64,000 bases of DNA from positions 248,001 through 312,000 of the forward strand of contig OZ251545.1 of assembly GCA_965243335.1 (NCBI GenBank), given 5' to 3'. How positions within the stretch are numbered: position 1 is the stretch's first letter; the number at the start of each line of letters is the position of its first letter. Below are positions 52,323-61,475 of the stretch, piece by piece. The notes beneath the pieces were generated by a model, which was not told where the DNA came from, did no database searches, and saw only the letters and a program-made list of their open reading frames with translations. The stretch is from JAJDXW01 sp965243335. Its GTDB lineage: Bacteria; Pseudomonadota; Gammaproteobacteria; HK1. Position numbers and translations under genes: made by a program.

Positions 52323-52714
52323 CGCAGCCCCCTCACGGGCTGCCTCGGGGTCAGCGGGTAGCCATGATACTCCCCTGATCCGGGTGAACCCTGCCGGGCT
52401 TCGAATACCATCTCGCCCTCCCGATGCCAGACATAGCGCGGAAAGCCCCGATCCCACGCGCCGACCTGCCCCGCCCGTATCGCATCCCGGAGCCACCGTT
52501 CCACGAGGTCCGGGCACTCGGCCAGATCATCCGGACAGAGGCTGGCGTCGGGCCTGCGGCGGTGGGCCGTGCCGACGAAGCTGGACCGGCCCTTGTGGTA
52601 CGGGCTGCCGACGTACCGGCAGGCTTCGGCTACATCAGCCAGATCGATGCCAGGCGGCGGCGCGACGATCCTGCGCGCTTTCGGATTATCACGTTGCCGG
52701 CTCGGTTTACGCAT
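52319..52714 (-). CDS. Hypothetical protein paired with IrrE-like gene
   Basis: 131 residues from the ATG at 52712-52714 (GGTGGAG upstream). Basic N-terminus (MRKPSRQRDNPKARR), then a compact region with YVGSPYHKGRSSF, CPDDLAECPDLVERWLRDAIRAGQVGAW and GFPRYVWHREGEMVFEARQG. I do not know a named family, but conserved-looking His, Asp and Arg residues make a small enzyme or toxin conceivable. The four-base overlap with the IrrE-like gene and size ratio resemble toxin-antitoxin or effector-immunity pairs. Confidence 0.55.
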   Translation of the reverse strand: MRKPSRQRDNPKARRIVAPPPGIDLADVAEACRYVGSPYHKGRSSFVGTAHRRRPDASLCPDDLAECPDLVERWLRDAIRAGQVGAWDRGFPRYVWHREGEMVFEARQGSPGSGEYHGYPLTPRQPVRGLR

Positions 52715-52928
52715 GATTCGTACTCCACCAGGATTCATGCCGAAACAACGGGGCGAGAAGTCGCTCCCCGTAGCTTTCGGCGGACTTTCTGCCGCACATC
52801 CCTGCCCGACTAGGAAATACGAAGCGACCATCAGGTCCAGCGCTCGAACCTGCATTGAACCGACATCTCCGTCGCTCACAAGTTGGCCGAAGGGCGGCTG
52901 CCCCCCACGAGCGACCTGAACGGACCGA

Positions 52929-54446
52929 TCAATTGGGCAAGCCATCGGTTCCATCCTCCAATACGCGAGATCGGTTCAAAATCTCATGGCAAATACCCTC
53001 CGCCTGCTTGCGTTCCCCTTCATCTACCGATTCCGTACGATTGTGGGCAAGCGGGGTCCTCACTTTGGAAAGAATATCGAACTTCGTTGACCAACCTTGT
53101 TTGTTCCTCCCGAGCAGCGGCTCTCCAAGGTTTGCCCAATCGCTAGCCATTATCCGGTACAAATCCTGGGGGTAACTGTAGGATAGCAGAGAAGCTTGGA
53201 CATTGCCGAAGCCGAACTTCTGTTGTTCTAGATCACGCTTGCTACGACATTCCTCGATCACCGACGCCAACCTCGGATGTGCTTTGCCAAGTGCAGTTGG
53301 CCATTCGACACCAAATTTCCTTGTTAGACTACTTTCCAGAACGTCCCTGAGAGCTCGCTCAGTGTCACGCCATAGGGACCAAATATCAATGCCGAGATCC
53401 ACGATGCGGAGATAGTCCTCAAAAGCTGATGAATAGCCACGAAGTACACCATCTTCTTCCCGTAACACGCCGATTTCACGCAGGGCAGTTACGTCTTCCC
53501 GGGTCACATCCCACTGTGGACCAACCAGCACTTGGACCAGTTTTGACACCATCGGCCCATCTCCCAATACCTCCGTAACCTGCTCGTGATACTCCCGGGC
53601 CAAATTCCCACAGATGGATTCGATCTGATCAGCACGGACTTTGTGCCCAAGCGCAACATCTTGCCATATGTGGTACCCGAAGGTGTCCAACAGATAGGGG
53701 TGACCTCCGGTGGAGGCCAGCACCTCACGTCGCTCTTCCTCCCCGAACAAAATCCCTTCCTTCTCCAACACCGCGAAAAATTCGGTCATTTCTGGCTCGG
53801 AAAACGGCTTCAAGGGAAGCGTCATCAAGACATTCGCCCAATAATTCGATTCGTACCCGGCGAGTCGAGAGATTTCCTGGAGGCGACGTTTCGCGACGAT
53901 CATGACGGCCGCCTTGAATTCCGGATTCGAGCACAGCTCGCGCAGCCAGTGAAAGAATCTTGGCGTATCCTTGAATACCCGACGACCTGCATCGAATTCG
54001 TCCAATACACATACGGGACGCACTTCGATTCGCTGGAGCGACTTAAACACCGATCGTACCGCCCCGAAATCGATCTTTTCATTTTTCAGGACATCATTCA
54101 CACGTTTCTCTGTTAGCTCGCTATCAAGTTCCGCAGAACGCACACCTTCGGCCAGCTCCTCGACAAGACATCTAAGCAAATCGTCCGCAGAATCGAATTC
54201 GCCAACATTTACCCGAACCACCACGACACTTCGTCCGTGCGTGCCGGACACCGCACGTCGAATGGCTTCGGAAACCAGGCTGGTTTTGCCGATACGGGGA
54301 AGTCCGACGACCGCGATTGAACCAAAGCCACGAGGGCCAAAAACACGCCCATTGATAGCGCGTAATTCATTCTGTCGGCCAATGAACCGTTGGCCCGTTA
54401 CGGTGCACCCGAAATCCGCGTAAGGATTGGAACGTCCCGGATCCAT
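52929..54446 (-). CDS. AAA/STAND-like NTPase with C-terminal HEPN-like motif
   Basis: 505 residues if started at the ATG at 54444-54446, which touches the stop of the upstream giant gene (TGATG) and has GAGG nine bases before; a TTG at 54467 is also open. ORC/AAA_16-type NTPase: FIGRQNELRAI box, Walker A GLPRIGKTS (48-56), Walker B VCVLDEFDAG (145-154), then a winged-helix-like segment (GGHPYLLDTFGYHIWQ). The C-terminal ~110 residues end in RTPLAHNR (463-470), an R-x4-H arrangement like HEPN RNases. NTPase-controlled RNase activity is inference. Base composition (about half A+T) differs strongly from the core genome. Confidence 0.75.
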   Translation of the reverse strand: MDPGRSNPYADFGCTVTGQRFIGRQNELRAINGRVFGPRGFGSIAVVGLPRIGKTSLVSEAIRRAVSGTHGRSVVVVRVNVGEFDSADDLLRCLVEELAEGVRSAELDSELTEKRVNDVLKNEKIDFGAVRSVFKSLQRIEVRPVCVLDEFDAGRRVFKDTPRFFHWLRELCSNPEFKAAVMIVAKRRLQEISRLAGYESNYWANVLMTLPLKPFSEPEMTEFFAVLEKEGILFGEEERREVLASTGGHPYLLDTFGYHIWQDVALGHKVRADQIESICGNLAREYHEQVTEVLGDGPMVSKLVQVLVGPQWDVTREDVTALREIGVLREEDGVLRGYSSAFEDYLRIVDLGIDIWSLWRDTERALRDVLESSLTRKFGVEWPTALGKAHPRLASVIEECRSKRDLEQQKFGFGNVQASLLSYSYPQDLYRIMASDWANLGEPLLGRNKQGWSTKFDILSKVRTPLAHNRTESVDEGERKQAEGICHEILNRSRVLEDGTDGLPN

Positions 54447-57400
54447 CAGCTTTGCCTCACCAGCCAATCTCGAAACAGCCCAACGCGCAAACGGTAAGTC
54501 GTCCCCTTGCGCTCGACAACGTCGCGTGTTTCGAGGTCCGAAAGAAGCTCGTCGAGGGAGACATCATCGAAATCTGGCATCAGATCTCGCGGGCACCAGC
54601 CTTCCTGTTCGGAACCCTGAACGATTGCCTTGCATAGCATGTAGGTTTGGTCGGGATCGATTCCGGAATCCACCTTACCATCACCGGCGCAGAGCAGGTT
54701 GTCGAACTTGTCCTTCGTCAATCTTCGATCGCCTTGCAGCATATCTTCCTCCACCGTGCGAATATCGGCCTCCGTCACGATTACAGAGCGGGTAGTGTTC
54801 ATGTAGTCTACGAGCCGAGCGCAGAACATCATGGTGTAGTATGGACTCCCAGCAGTCAGGTCGAGAACTCGTCCCACCGCTCTGCCGGCGAAGCGATTCT
54901 CGCCAATCGGCTTCTCTATCAGCGTAGTCGCGGCGCCATCGTCCAGATAAGTGACGCGGACGTCTTCGGTCACTCCGAATTCGTTTGGAAAATCGGCCTT
55001 GAAAGCCGGCATGATGTCCTGCCCAACGAGGACCGACGTGAAGTACCTCTTCTCGATGATCGCCTTCCACGCCTTCATGAACTCCCGCGGGATTCGTTCT
55101 TTTCGAATCTCCTTAAAGACGTCCGTGAATTCGTCGACTAAAAGAACGAACTTGAGATTGGAGAAACGCCGCGCTATGGAACGAAACAAAGAAGACATTG
55201 TGTCATGGAAACGCAATGTAGCATCGGACTTCAGCGTATCTATTCCAGGAGGCGAGAATTCCGGCACGTCTTTTCCGTGGTATCGAAAATCCTCCAATAC
55301 TTCGGACATGCCAAGAAGAATTCTATGGAACAGGGCATGTACGGATAGGTCGGGAGCGAGCTCCTGCAAGCTGAAGCACACGGGCACGATATCTTCCCTC
55401 TGTATAAGGCGTCGGCGGAGATGTTCAATCAAGGACGATTTACCGGCCCTCTTCTGGCCGAACATGACGATTGATTTACTGCCGGACCCAGAAAGGAGAG
55501 ACGTCTCTAGTCGAGCCAGGAGATCGTCTCGTCCGACAAACATCTCGGCGTCGTCCACCGGCCCACCTTCAGCAAAAGGCGAGTAAGGATTGTCGAGATG
55601 CTGGAATTCCTCGTCTGGATAAAGTCTCACTGTCCAAGCGTGGGTCTCAGTACTCAATTTTTCCCCAAGACTATTCTGATAGATTGCCGTTACTTCGATA
55701 GGGAACGCGCGATCACTCACGGCCACGGCTTCTGGATAGATTTTCATTTGCGTAACTTCGCTGTTACCACCTCGCAAAGCTGAGACGATCTCTCGCTCCC
55801 ACTGATCGGCGGCAAAATACTCGGAGTCTCCAGGACCCAAACAGATTCGCACCGAACTGGCTGGACTGCATCCGCGCTTGTTCGAGACCTCGATCTGGAG
55901 CCTGAGTTCTCCTTCCTGCCCTCGCAAGTATTCATCCACGAGCAACTGCAGACTCAACTCCGCGCCGGATGTTCGTGCCATTTGAGCATACTCTTCTTCG
56001 ATCAGTGACTTGATATGATCGGCGACCGGGAGAAGACCTTCGTGCGAATACTGCGTAGGAGCATCAAGCACTTCTTCTCTGAATCGATCCGCCTGCGTCG
56101 TCACCAACCAGAAGTTGCGTTCCTTCTCTTCGAAGTCGTCCGAAGCAGCGCAGAATTTCCGTGCCGACTCTACGATTTCCCTGAGAGTGTTCAGACGTCG
56201 GCGGTCTACTTCCGAGATATTTGTCCTTTCTGATGCGTTGCGAAGCTGTGTGTCGAGATCCTCCATTGATGCAACGGCAGCTTGATATCTGGTCAAGATT
56301 CTACATTCAGACAAACGCTGCCGAAAGGCACGCAATTGGTCTCGGCAGTAAGACTTCCAGACCCCTTGCACTTCGCTGTCTTCGCGGTGCACACCGTCTA
56401 GCAAATTCACAAACGCGTTGTTCAAGGATGGACTCGTCAGAATCGCCTCGCCAAGGCAATCTCTGGCGAAACTACTCTGCGCTCCAACGTCAATCAGACC
56501 CGCAAACCATTTTTCTCCTACTCTTGGAGCGATGATCTCTAGCGCCTTCTGAAGCGAGCCGATGTATTCCTTTCGGGGGATATTACGCCGACCTCTTGGA
56601 AAAGTTTCTTCCAAATCCTTCAGACTATCAGGGGAAAAAGTTCCAAGATAACGAATCAAGCTACGCCAAGCTTCGTCGAGATTTCCTTCAAAGACCAAGG
56701 TAAGAGATTCGAGGTAATATGAACGGACCACCTCCGCCGGTTTCTTCTCTATCCAAGCTGCATCAGCCATTGAAGCGAAGTACCTGCGCAAATAACCATA
56801 GATACGCCCGGATTTATTGTCTCCAGGACCTCGCTCTAGCAATGACGCAGCAGAAAGATAATATGCTGCACGGTCACGAGGGCGCCTCGTCCCCAACTGC
56901 TTTGCCAGTTCCTCAAGTTGTGCGACCTCCTTAGGGCCTGCGGTGCCGGCCTGTATCTTGGCCGGATCGACGCCTTCGTAAATACAACCATCAATTGCGG
57001 CGCGAGCGAGCGAACTGAATTCTATCCCTTCTTCAGCAAGCCCTCCGAGGTCTCGGATGAGCTCCTCCGCCTCGGCGTAGCTTCCTGCGTTCCGAGCGTC
57101 CTCCAGACCCGCCAACCAGCGCTTGGCGGCTCGATCTTCCGGGTTCGAGTCGAGATGTTTTTGCAGGGCGTTTTCGGCCTCATCCAATCTCGCTAGCTTG
57201 AAATAGGACACAGCAAGTTGCTTCAGCAAAGTGCCCTTCTTGGTCGATCGGACAGCACTAAGTCGGGTAAGAACCTTGATTGCGTCGTCGTGGCGGTCAG
57301 TGTGCTGGTACAAGGTCGCTAGCATGTTGTCATAAGGGCTTTTTCCCATCGACCCCTTAGAATGCCTTTCGAGCAACGTGATGGCATCTTCGGGCCGCTC

Positions 57401-59173
57401 TCGCTGATTGAGCAGTGAAGCCAAGTCTTTGATCGCACTTTCCCTTCTATCCTCTCGCTGAATAGCCAACTTCAATAGATTCTCTGCCTTATCGAGATCT
57501 TGGTCAATAAACTGCGCCCGCTTTGCCTGGGCATATGGCCCTTGACCCTTGGGCAGTCCAACTCCATGACGAAGCTTCCTTCTCAGATTCTCTTTGATCT
57601 CTGCTTCGAGTCGACGAGCAGTTTCATCAACAGGGTCCGTACTTTGGGCACGGCGGACGAGCGCTATAGCCTGAGAATGCTGGTCACGCTGCATGAGATT
57701 TCGGGCCGTTTGCAGCAGCGTCTCGCTGTCCTGAAGAGGGACCACCTTTATCGCGCGATCATATTTGTGGCCACGAGATTTCAAAATCTCAAATTCGATT
57801 TCCCCGAACGCTCTCCAGCTTCCGTCTAGCAGAACGTGTTTCAACTCGTCACTCGCTACATCATCGATACGGAAGAAAAACGTCCCTCCGTCTTGCGTAT
57901 CAATAAACCCGAATCGCTGGCTGCCGAAAGACACGATGCGTCCATGCGGGACTTGGATTCCCCCTCTAGGCCGCGCCGGTTGCGTAGCAAGTGGCGGTCG
58001 AACAGCGCGCTTGGTGAATTCGTTCTCGATTGCACTTAGCTCTTCGGAGGGAGACGCCCTAAGGTTGAACTCGTCCTCCCATCCGTGAGGCAGCCCTTCC
58101 ACGGTCTGCGCCAAGTTGGCAGCGACCTCCAGAGCAAGCGCTTCTGCCCCAAACGATGATAGTAAGTAGAGAACTGATTCAGAGAGAAATTGATTGCGAT
58201 CGATATCCACTTCCTCTTGATTGGACCAATGGAGAACAACCCGAGCGAGATGACGGAAGTCACGGTGGTCAATAGCTGTGGCAAGATATCGAAACCAGAC
58301 GTCTTTCGCGTGATGCGGTGACGTCAAGTTGAAGTATCTGCGGAGTGCATAGCATTCGATAGACGTGTCCTCACTCGTTACGGACGCAAGAGCTAGCCAG
58401 TGTTCAAGTGTATCGGACAGAACAGCCGCTGCGGTGAGATGGTCTTTCGCGTCGGATTGACGGTTCAGTTTTACGAGAATTCGGCCTAGGAGAGATCGAG
58501 TTGCAGCGGACTCGGGATACCGTTCTGCCAATGGAGCCAATATCTGCACGACGATGCTGCTGAGCCTACCAATCTCCTTTACCTTCAAGGCATATGCATA
58601 CTGATTCCGTGCGCGATCCCATTCCCGACGGATCTCCGACACCCGCCAGGATGGGAATTCCGCTTCGGGGAACCGAAAGTCAGGTTCGGGAGGTTCGAGA
58701 CTTGCACGTTTGATCGCCTCCGAGAAGGAAGCCTCGACTCTTGCCAACACCGAAAGGGCCTTGGGATCGCTGGTCGGGGCAACCACCGCATGCACAGATG
58801 TCTGCTCGTCCGAATTTACCCCCTGTCCGTGAGATGAGGCGGGGCCGACAGGCTTTGGAGATTCACCACTAGGACTGTCGGTCTTCGCCGGTTGAAGAGA
58901 GGGGATCTGAGAAATCCGGCCAGCGGCTTCTACTCTTGGCTTGTGCTCGCTAGATTCTTCGACAGCGGTGCTGATACGCCCTTTCCTGTGTATCTCCCAT
59001 CCAGCAAGGATGTCCTCGAAGACTGTAAACGTCTCTCCGGGACCAAGTTCGAGACAAACGTGCGTATCGTCGAGTTCTGCGATGTGGCCGGAGACATCTT
59101 CTCCCCGGGTGAGCCGAAGCGTCACGTAGGCACCGACCGATGCCTGCCGTCGAAAGACCGTCAACTTCGTCAC
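54446..59173 (-). CDS. Giant multidomain NTPase (LSm-like, TPR, cold-shock-like, AAA)
   Basis: 1575 residues from the GTG at 59173 (GGGAGAAG upstream; a TTG 20 codons earlier lacks an RBS). Order: residues 1-60 small beta-barrel of LSm/SH3 type (YVTLRLTRGEDVSGHIAEL, HVCLELGPGETFTVF); 60-140 low-complexity linker; 145-390 TPR-like helices; 405-465 cold-shock-like domain (HGRIVSFGSQRFGFIDTQDGGTFFF); 470-~700 further TPRs; helical region to ~1080; beta-rich segment ~1100-1200; then NTPase with FVGRDDLL, Walker A FGQKRAGKSS (about 1237-1246) and Walker B VLLVDEFTD (about 1340). Two nucleic-acid-binding folds on a STAND-like scaffold suggest an RNA-sensing NTPase. Foreign composition. No named family recognised. 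Confidence 0.75.
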   Translation of the reverse strand: MTKLTVFRRQASVGAYVTLRLTRGEDVSGHIAELDDTHVCLELGPGETFTVFEDILAGWEIHRKGRISTAVEESSEHKPRVEAAGRISQIPSLQPAKTDSPSGESPKPVGPASSHGQGVNSDEQTSVHAVVAPTSDPKALSVLARVEASFSEAIKRASLEPPEPDFRFPEAEFPSWRVSEIRREWDRARNQYAYALKVKEIGRLSSIVVQILAPLAERYPESAATRSLLGRILVKLNRQSDAKDHLTAAAVLSDTLEHWLALASVTSEDTSIECYALRRYFNLTSPHHAKDVWFRYLATAIDHRDFRHLARVVLHWSNQEEVDIDRNQFLSESVLYLLSSFGAEALALEVAANLAQTVEGLPHGWEDEFNLRASPSEELSAIENEFTKRAVRPPLATQPARPRGGIQVPHGRIVSFGSQRFGFIDTQDGGTFFFRIDDVASDELKHVLLDGSWRAFGEIEFEILKSRGHKYDRAIKVVPLQDSETLLQTARNLMQRDQHSQAIALVRRAQSTDPVDETARRLEAEIKENLRRKLRHGVGLPKGQGPYAQAKRAQFIDQDLDKAENLLKLAIQREDRRESAIKDLASLLNQRERPEDAITLLERHSKGSMGKSPYDNMLATLYQHTDRHDDAIKVLTRLSAVRSTKKGTLLKQLAVSYFKLARLDEAENALQKHLDSNPEDRAAKRWLAGLEDARNAGSYAEAEELIRDLGGLAEEGIEFSSLARAAIDGCIYEGVDPAKIQAGTAGPKEVAQLEELAKQLGTRRPRDRAAYYLSAASLLERGPGDNKSGRIYGYLRRYFASMADAAWIEKKPAEVVRSYYLESLTLVFEGNLDEAWRSLIRYLGTFSPDSLKDLEETFPRGRRNIPRKEYIGSLQKALEIIAPRVGEKWFAGLIDVGAQSSFARDCLGEAILTSPSLNNAFVNLLDGVHREDSEVQGVWKSYCRDQLRAFRQRLSECRILTRYQAAVASMEDLDTQLRNASERTNISEVDRRRLNTLREIVESARKFCAASDDFEEKERNFWLVTTQADRFREEVLDAPTQYSHEGLLPVADHIKSLIEEEYAQMARTSGAELSLQLLVDEYLRGQEGELRLQIEVSNKRGCSPASSVRICLGPGDSEYFAADQWEREIVSALRGGNSEVTQMKIYPEAVAVSDRAFPIEVTAIYQNSLGEKLSTETHAWTVRLYPDEEFQHLDNPYSPFAEGGPVDDAEMFVGRDDLLARLETSLLSGSGSKSIVMFGQKRAGKSSLIEHLRRRLIQREDIVPVCFSLQELAPDLSVHALFHRILLGMSEVLEDFRYHGKDVPEFSPPGIDTLKSDATLRFHDTMSSLFRSIARRFSNLKFVLLVDEFTDVFKEIRKERIPREFMKAWKAIIEKRYFTSVLVGQDIMPAFKADFPNEFGVTEDVRVTYLDDGAATTLIEKPIGENRFAGRAVGRVLDLTAGSPYYTMMFCARLVDYMNTTRSVIVTEADIRTVEEDMLQGDRRLTKDKFDNLLCAGDGKVDSGIDPDQTYMLCKAIVQGSEQEGWCPRDLMPDFDDVSLDELLSDLETRDVVERKGTTYRLRVGLFRDWLVRQS

Positions 59174-59455
59174 TTCACACTTCTCCCGACGACGCGCCTC
59201 CGTGTCAAGGGACGACGGAGCGACAGCGAACAATTGGCCGACCTCAAGCCTTCACCGCCCATCGCCTGCGCTTCCAGCGCACGACAGCCCTGGTCGACGG
59301 GGTCGACATTTCCCGGCTGGCAGGAATCGGCCTCCGACGACAAGGCGGGCGGCTTCAAGCAGGCCCGAACCTCGGTGCCCACCATACCGAGTTCGCGGAG
59401 AAACCTCAAGCGCCGTCTCGGGTTGTGCGAGGTTTCCACCGATCCGCGCTGCCAG
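59174..59455. other. Left boundary of the AT-rich island
   Basis: 282 bases between the giant gene and the Lrp-type gene hold no convincing ORF. One plus frame gives ALVDGVDISRLAGIGLRR, which looks protein-like and may be the vestige of a disrupted gene, but I do not recognise it. The promoter of the giant operon should lie here. Confidence 0.4.
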
Positions 59456-59734
59456 CTATTCGAGGCCGAGGGAGAAGATGGATTCGAGGTCGTGGCGGGA
59501 CCAGGTGCGGAAGGAGATGAGGGTCTCCGTGGACTCGATGCCGTCGAGGTCGCGCAGGCGCCCGGTCACGAGGTCGGCGAGATCGTCGTTCCGCCGGACC
59601 CGGACCATCGCCACGAGGTCGTAGCGGCCCGCTACCGTGTAGACCTCCGAGATGCCGTCGATGTCCGCGAGCGCCTCGCCGACCGCCCGCAGGCGCGTGC
59701 GCTCCGCCTTGATGAGAATGATGGCCGTCACCAT
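59456..59734 (-). CDS. Stand-alone Lrp/AsnC ligand-binding (RAM) domain protein
   Basis: 92 residues. Matches only the C-terminal effector domain of Lrp/AsnC regulators (AIILIKAERTRL, VYTVAGRYDLVAMVRVRRNDDLADLVTGRL, ISFRTWSRHDLESIF); the DNA-binding helix-turn-helix is absent, as in a known class of small RAM proteins. It could bind amino acids and modulate a partner. It lies 15 bases after the hydroxyacid oxidase gene and is probably cotranscribed. Confidence 0.88.
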   Translation of the reverse strand: MVTAIILIKAERTRLRAVGEALADIDGISEVYTVAGRYDLVAMVRVRRNDDLADLVTGRLRDLDGIESTETLISFRTWSRHDLESIFSLGLE

Positions 59735-59749
59735 GCCGGTCGTCCTCCG

Positions 59750-61039
59750 TCAGTAGCCCTCGGCGAGCAGGGGGAACGCGCTCGTCGCGTGCGGCGGGGC
59801 GACCGCCCGCGCGCCCCGGTGCAGCCAGGTCTCGTCGAGCTCCCCGTACCCGTTCACCCCGAGCAGCCCCAGGCAGATGCGGATCTCGTGCTCGAGCAGC
59901 TCCAGCATCCGCACCACCCCGGCCCGGCCCGCCGCCGCGACCGCGAACCCGGTCAGCCGCCCGACCCCGACCGCGTCCGCCCCGAGGATCATCGCCTTCA
60001 CCACGTCCGCCCCGCGCAGGAACCCGCCGTCCACCATCACCTCGGCCCGGCCGGCGGCGGCCCGGACCACCTCCGGCAGGACCTCGATCGCGCCCCGTCC
60101 GTGGTCGAGCTGGCGCCCGCCGTGGTTGGACACGTAGACGGCCTCGACCCCGTGCTCGCAGGCGGTCTCCGTGTCCTCGGCGGTCGCGATCCCCTTCAGG
60201 ATGATCGGGAGGTCGAAGCGGTCCTTGAGGCGCTTCACGTCGTCCCAGGAGAAGCGCATCTGGAACTCCGGCCCCACCGCGCGCTGCCGCGCCGTCGTCT
60301 TGAAGCGCTTCGCGAGGTCGCGCTCGCGGCGCCCGTAGTAGTCCAGGTCCACGGTCAGGGCGAAGGCGTCGTAGCCGCACGCGGCGGCCCGGCGCGCGTG
60401 GTCGTCCACCCAGTCCGCGTCCCCGCGCACGTAGAGCTGGAATATCCGGGGGCCGTCCGGGGCGGCGCGGGCCACTTCTTCGAGGCCCGGCTCGCACGCC
60501 GAGCTCAACATGCTGACCACCCCGTAGTCGATGGCCGCGCGCGCGGTGGTCGCCCCGCCCCCCGGATCGAAGTCCTGGAGCGAGCCGATGGGCGCGAGCA
60601 CCACCGGGATGCGGAGCGGGATCCCGAGCAGGCGCCCCGACGGGTCGACCCGCGACACGTCGCGGAGGACGCGCGGCCGGAACGCGATCTCGTCGAGCGC
60701 GAGCCGGTTGCGGCGGAAGGTCGTCTCCGTCTCCGAGCCGCCGACGAGGTAGTCCCAGGTCCCCGGCTTGAGCTTCGCCCGCGCCGCCTTGACCAGCTCG
60801 TGGAGGACCGCGTACTCGCGGTGGAGACCCGATCCGCGCTCCCCGTAATCCGGCTCGAGGAAGAGGTCCCGGACCGGACCGGGCGCCGGCCCGAGCCCCG
60901 ACCCGGGCGCGGGCGATGACGATGACGGCGAGGGCGCCGACGCGGGCGCGGCTCCGGCGCCCGCCTCGGATGGCGGCGGCCCCTTCCCCGGTCTGCCTCC
61001 CGGACCCGCGGCCGGCGCCCGCTGCTCTGCCGCCGCCAC
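59750..61039 (-). CDS. FMN-dependent alpha-hydroxyacid oxidase/L-lactate dehydrogenase family
   Basis: 429 residues from a GTG one base after the biotin-carrier stop. After a Pro/Ala/Gly-rich tail (1-60) the FMN barrel shows YLVGGSETETTFRRNRLALDEI, VVLAPIGSL, FQLYVRGD, DAFALTVD, LPIILKGIATAEDTETACEHGVEAVYVSNHGGRQLDHG (catalytic His in SNHGGRQ) and VMVDGGFLRGADVVKAMILGADAVGVGR. Oxidises an alpha-hydroxyacid such as lactate or a longer homologue; the acceptor is not evident. Confidence 0.88.
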   Translation of the reverse strand: MAAAEQRAPAAGPGGRPGKGPPPSEAGAGAAPASAPSPSSSSPAPGSGLGPAPGPVRDLFLEPDYGERGSGLHREYAVLHELVKAARAKLKPGTWDYLVGGSETETTFRRNRLALDEIAFRPRVLRDVSRVDPSGRLLGIPLRIPVVLAPIGSLQDFDPGGGATTARAAIDYGVVSMLSSACEPGLEEVARAAPDGPRIFQLYVRGDADWVDDHARRAAACGYDAFALTVDLDYYGRRERDLAKRFKTTARQRAVGPEFQMRFSWDDVKRLKDRFDLPIILKGIATAEDTETACEHGVEAVYVSNHGGRQLDHGRGAIEVLPEVVRAAAGRAEVMVDGGFLRGADVVKAMILGADAVGVGRLTGFAVAAAGRAGVVRMLELLEHEIRICLGLLGVNGYGELDETWLHRGARAVAPPHATSAFPLLAEGY

Positions 61040-61040
61040 C

Positions 61041-61262
61041 TCAGACCTCCAGGACCGCGACGACGTCGCCTTCCCCGACGACGTCTTCCTCGGCCACCTG
61101 GAGCTCCACCAGCCGCCCGCCGACCGGGGCGGCCACCGGGATCTCCATCTTCATCGACTCGAGGACGAGGATCGTGTCGTCCGCGGCGAGCGCGTCCCCG
61201 ACCGCCGCCTCGATCTTCCACACCTTCCCCGCGATGTCGCTCCGAACCTCGGTGGTCGGCAC
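61041..61262 (-). CDS. Biotin/lipoyl attachment domain protein
   Basis: 73 residues, a single biotinyl domain with the modified Lys in ESMKMEIPV (about residues 35-43) and the usual beta-hairpin repeats (VRSDIAGKVWKI; VAAPVGGRLVEL). Stand-alone carrier size. It would carry carboxybiotin for a biotin-dependent carboxylase, but no carboxylase or biotin ligase gene adjoins. It heads a small leftward group with the hydroxyacid oxidase and the RAM protein. Confidence 0.9.
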   Translation of the reverse strand: MPTTEVRSDIAGKVWKIEAAVGDALAADDTILVLESMKMEIPVAAPVGGRLVELQVAEEDVVGEGDVVAVLEV

Positions 61263-61475
61263 GCCCTGAACCTCCCCTTCCCCCGGATTCCCCCGGATTC
61301 TCCGGGCCTTCGGCTTCGTTCCTCCGGCTCCGGCGGCGCGATCATGCCCGTTTCGGGGGAGTCTGGCCAGATCGCCCCCGGTGTCGGTATGATGGGCGAC
61401 TGCGAATCGCCGACAGCGAATTCCCGCTCACCCTCGCTTGGCCCGAATCCGCCGCATGGACGGCGCAAGAGAGAC

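Noticed and set aside
59174..59455. Transposase remnant
   Set aside because: One frame looks protein-like (ALVDGVDISRL) but no catalytic motif, inverted repeat or target duplication could be found by eye.
58892..60919. 675-codon plus-strand ORF
   Set aside because: Runs across the start of the giant gene and antisense to the hydroxyacid oxidase; low-complexity Arg/Asp sequence without motifs.
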